Position numbers and translations under genes: made by a program. The notes below the pieces were generated by a model that made no database searches, was not told the origin of the DNA, and saw nothing but the letters and a program-made list of their open reading frames with translations. Below, one piece after another: positions 27,983 to 29,200 of a DNA stretch of 29,200 nucleotides. Location: IMG/VR virus record IMGVR_UViG_3300042113_000560, positions 1-29,200 of that record. One strand, given 5' to 3'. Within the stretch, counting starts at the first letter, position 1. Each line of letters begins with the position of its first letter. The stretch is from a virus.

Positions 27983-29200
27983 TCAGGCGACCTGGTCGAG
28001 CAGGTCGGCCCAGCGCTGCATCATCTCGACGCGCTGCGGCCAGTACTCGGCGCGGTTGTAGGCGGCGGTGACCTTGTTCTTCTCGATATGGGCGAGCTGG
28101 CGATCGACGATGCGCAAGTCGATGCCCAGCTGCTCCTGAATGTTGGTCATGGCCAGGGCTCGGAAGCCGTGGCCGCACATGCGCCCATCGAAGCCCATGC
28201 GCTTGAGGGCCATGTTCACGGTGTTGTTGCTGATGAAGCCGGTGGCGGTGCGCTGGCTCTTGAAGACGAAGCCGCTGGGGCCGCTGATGGCGTGCTGGGC
28301 CTGGAAGAGCGCCGCGGCCTGGCGGGAAAGGGGAACCAGATGCTCGCGGCGGTTGCCCCTGCGGCCCTTCATGCGCTCGGCCGGGATGGTCCAAAGGGCC
28401 TCCTCGAAGTCGAACTCTTCCCAGCGGGCAGCGATCAGTTCACTGGTGCGCACGAAGGTGAGGGCCAGCAGGCCCATGGCATGGAGGGTGGAGGCATCGG
28501 CGCCGATGGCGTTGGCTCGTATGGCGGCCAGCAGTTCGGGCAGCTCACTCCAGGGGATGCAGGGGTAATGGCTGGTGGTCTGCTTGACCGGGGCGTGGCG
28601 CTTGAGGGAATGGGCGGGATTGATGGTGCAGTGGCCGATGGCGACGGCGTAATCGAGAACCTGACTGATCACACCCAGGGAGCGCTTGGCGGTTTCGTTG
28701 GAACCGCGTTGCTCGATCGAGCGCAGCACAGCCAGACAGTCCTGGGCGTTAATGGCATCGATAGCCATCCCGCCGATGGCGGGGAGGATGTCCTTGTTGA
28801 GCTTCTTGAGCACGTCATCGCTGTGCCGCTCGGTCCAGGTGCCGGCCGTCTTGGTGGCGTGCCAGTCGAGCGCAACGGCCTCAAAGGTGAGCTGGGCGTT
28901 TCTGCCCCAGCGGTGATCTTTGCTGCGTTTCTTGGCATCACAAGGATTGATTCCGTCTTCATAGAGAAGACGTTTCTGCTCATCGCGGATGTCGCGGGCA
29001 GCCTTGAGCGAAATCCTGGGGTAGGGGCCGATGCGCAAATCCTGCCGTCGGCCGTCCTTGGTGGGCGGGAAGCGGTGCCGCCAGAGCCAGTACTTCCCGC
29101 CGGCGGGGTCGACCTCCAGGAGCAGGCCAGCACCGTCCGCGACCCGGTACCGCCGAGAACGCCGTGGCAGAGCGCGAACTTCCCTGTCGGTTAGAGCCAA
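27983..29200 (-). CDS. int: P4-type tyrosine integrase (5' end at window edge)
   Basis: A site-specific recombinase of about 405 aa. The N-terminal part (TDREVRALPRRSRRYRVADG, LLLEVDPAGGKYWLWRHRF) is the DUF4102 arm-binding domain; the catalytic domain shows R251 in TFVRTSELIAARW, H344-x-x-R347 in GHGFRALA, H371 in QLAHIEKN and the nucleophile Y381 in AAYNRAEY. It should integrate and excise the prophage. The first codon in the window is TTG at 29200, which fits a family start (xALTD), but a start just outside cannot be excluded. In P4-type elements the integrase 5' end faces the attachment site, so att is expected right of the window. Confidence 0.93.
   Translation of the reverse strand: MALTDREVRALPRRSRRYRVADGAGLLLEVDPAGGKYWLWRHRFPPTKDGRRQDLRIGPYPRISLKAARDIRDEQKRLLYEDGINPCDAKKRSKDHRWGRNAQLTFEAVALDWHATKTAGTWTERHSDDVLKKLNKDILPAIGGMAIDAINAQDCLAVLRSIEQRGSNETAKRSLGVISQVLDYAVAIGHCTINPAHSLKRHAPVKQTTSHYPCIPWSELPELLAAIRANAIGADASTLHAMGLLALTFVRTSELIAARWEEFDFEEALWTIPAERMKGRRGNRREHLVPLSRQAAALFQAQHAISGPSGFVFKSQRTATGFISNNTVNMALKRMGFDGRMCGHGFRALAMTNIQEQLGIDLRIVDRQLAHIEKNKVTAAYNRAEYWPQRVEMMQRWADLLDQVA

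Noticed and set aside
27974-29194. 406-codon rightward ORF opposite the integrase
   Set aside because: The integrase strand holds all catalytic residues; this frame is its mirror.
1-29200. CRISPR arrays, tRNA or rRNA genes
   Set aside because: No regularly spaced short repeats with spacers and no cloverleaf or rRNA-like stretch were recognised; the repeats at 20919-21282 are irregular in spacing and orientation.

Overview
The window is most of the left-to-middle part of an integrated, tailed-phage genome (a prophage) in a high-G+C bacterium. The coding style (about 70% G+C in phage genes, few strong Shine-Dalgarno sites, DUF2786/DUF4055-type proteins) would fit a picocyanobacterium of the Cyanobium/Synechococcus type, but that assignment is inference; no 16S gene, tRNA or other marker is present. 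No tail genes are seen: they presumably lie left of position 1, because the major capsid gene runs off that edge. A P4-type integrase reads in from the right edge, so the right attachment site is probably just outside the window.

Layout, right to left. (i) 23.8-29.2 kb, lysogeny/early module: integrase (-), an intrinsic terminator, then a rightward run of tightly overlapping small genes (253-aa unknown, ribbon-helix-helix-like, a protein with an SSB-type acidic tail, a small membrane protein, an AlpA-type excisionase/regulator), an XRE-type regulator with a palindrome in front of it, and DUF2786 and DUF7693-like genes. (ii) 19.4-24.0 kb, replication/recombination, leftward: ribbon-helix-helix protein, an 839-aa primase-helicase, a 364-bp repeat-rich gap that is a candidate origin, a RecB/Cas4-like nuclease, a 115-aa unknown, and a PD-(D/E)XK-like protein whose expected catalytic lysine appears to be replaced. 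(iii) 13.3-19.4 kb, packaging: small and large terminase, a sigma-70-like protein without region 4, then the DUF4055 portal. Between sigma gene and portal sits an A+T-richer rightward insert with two genes, a HEPN-domain protein (RNFAAH motif) and a SEFIR/TIR-domain protein: a candidate abortive-infection or superinfection-exclusion pair. (iv) 3.3-13.1 kb, head and lysis genes in two identical direct copies of 4,807 bp. (v) 1-2.9 kb: major capsid protein, a secreted cargo protein, an IS5-family element, and the start of a C39-like peptidase gene.

The most striking structural feature is the duplication: copy 1 (3298-8104) and copy 2 (8259-13065) are separated by a short piece that is the reverse complement of 2698-2855, i.e. 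the 5' end of the neighbouring transposase gene plus its flank. Each gene cut by a junction survives intact once (C39 peptidase in copy 1, the 175-aa head gene at the end of copy 2), while the membrane protein, HD hydrolase, 71-aa gene, 94-aa gene, scaffold-like gene, secreted cargo gene and 197-aa head gene are present twice. This is either a recent template-switching duplication or an assembly artefact.

The phage genes work as expected for a temperate siphovirus-like element: integrase/AlpA for integration and excision, XRE and ribbon-helix-helix proteins for control, primase-helicase plus nuclease and SSB-like protein for replication, terminase/portal/scaffold/capsid for heads, and peptidase plus membrane protein as a possible lysis cassette. 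Cargo genes with their own direction and lower G+C (HEPN, SEFIR, two secreted proteins) interrupt the late genes.
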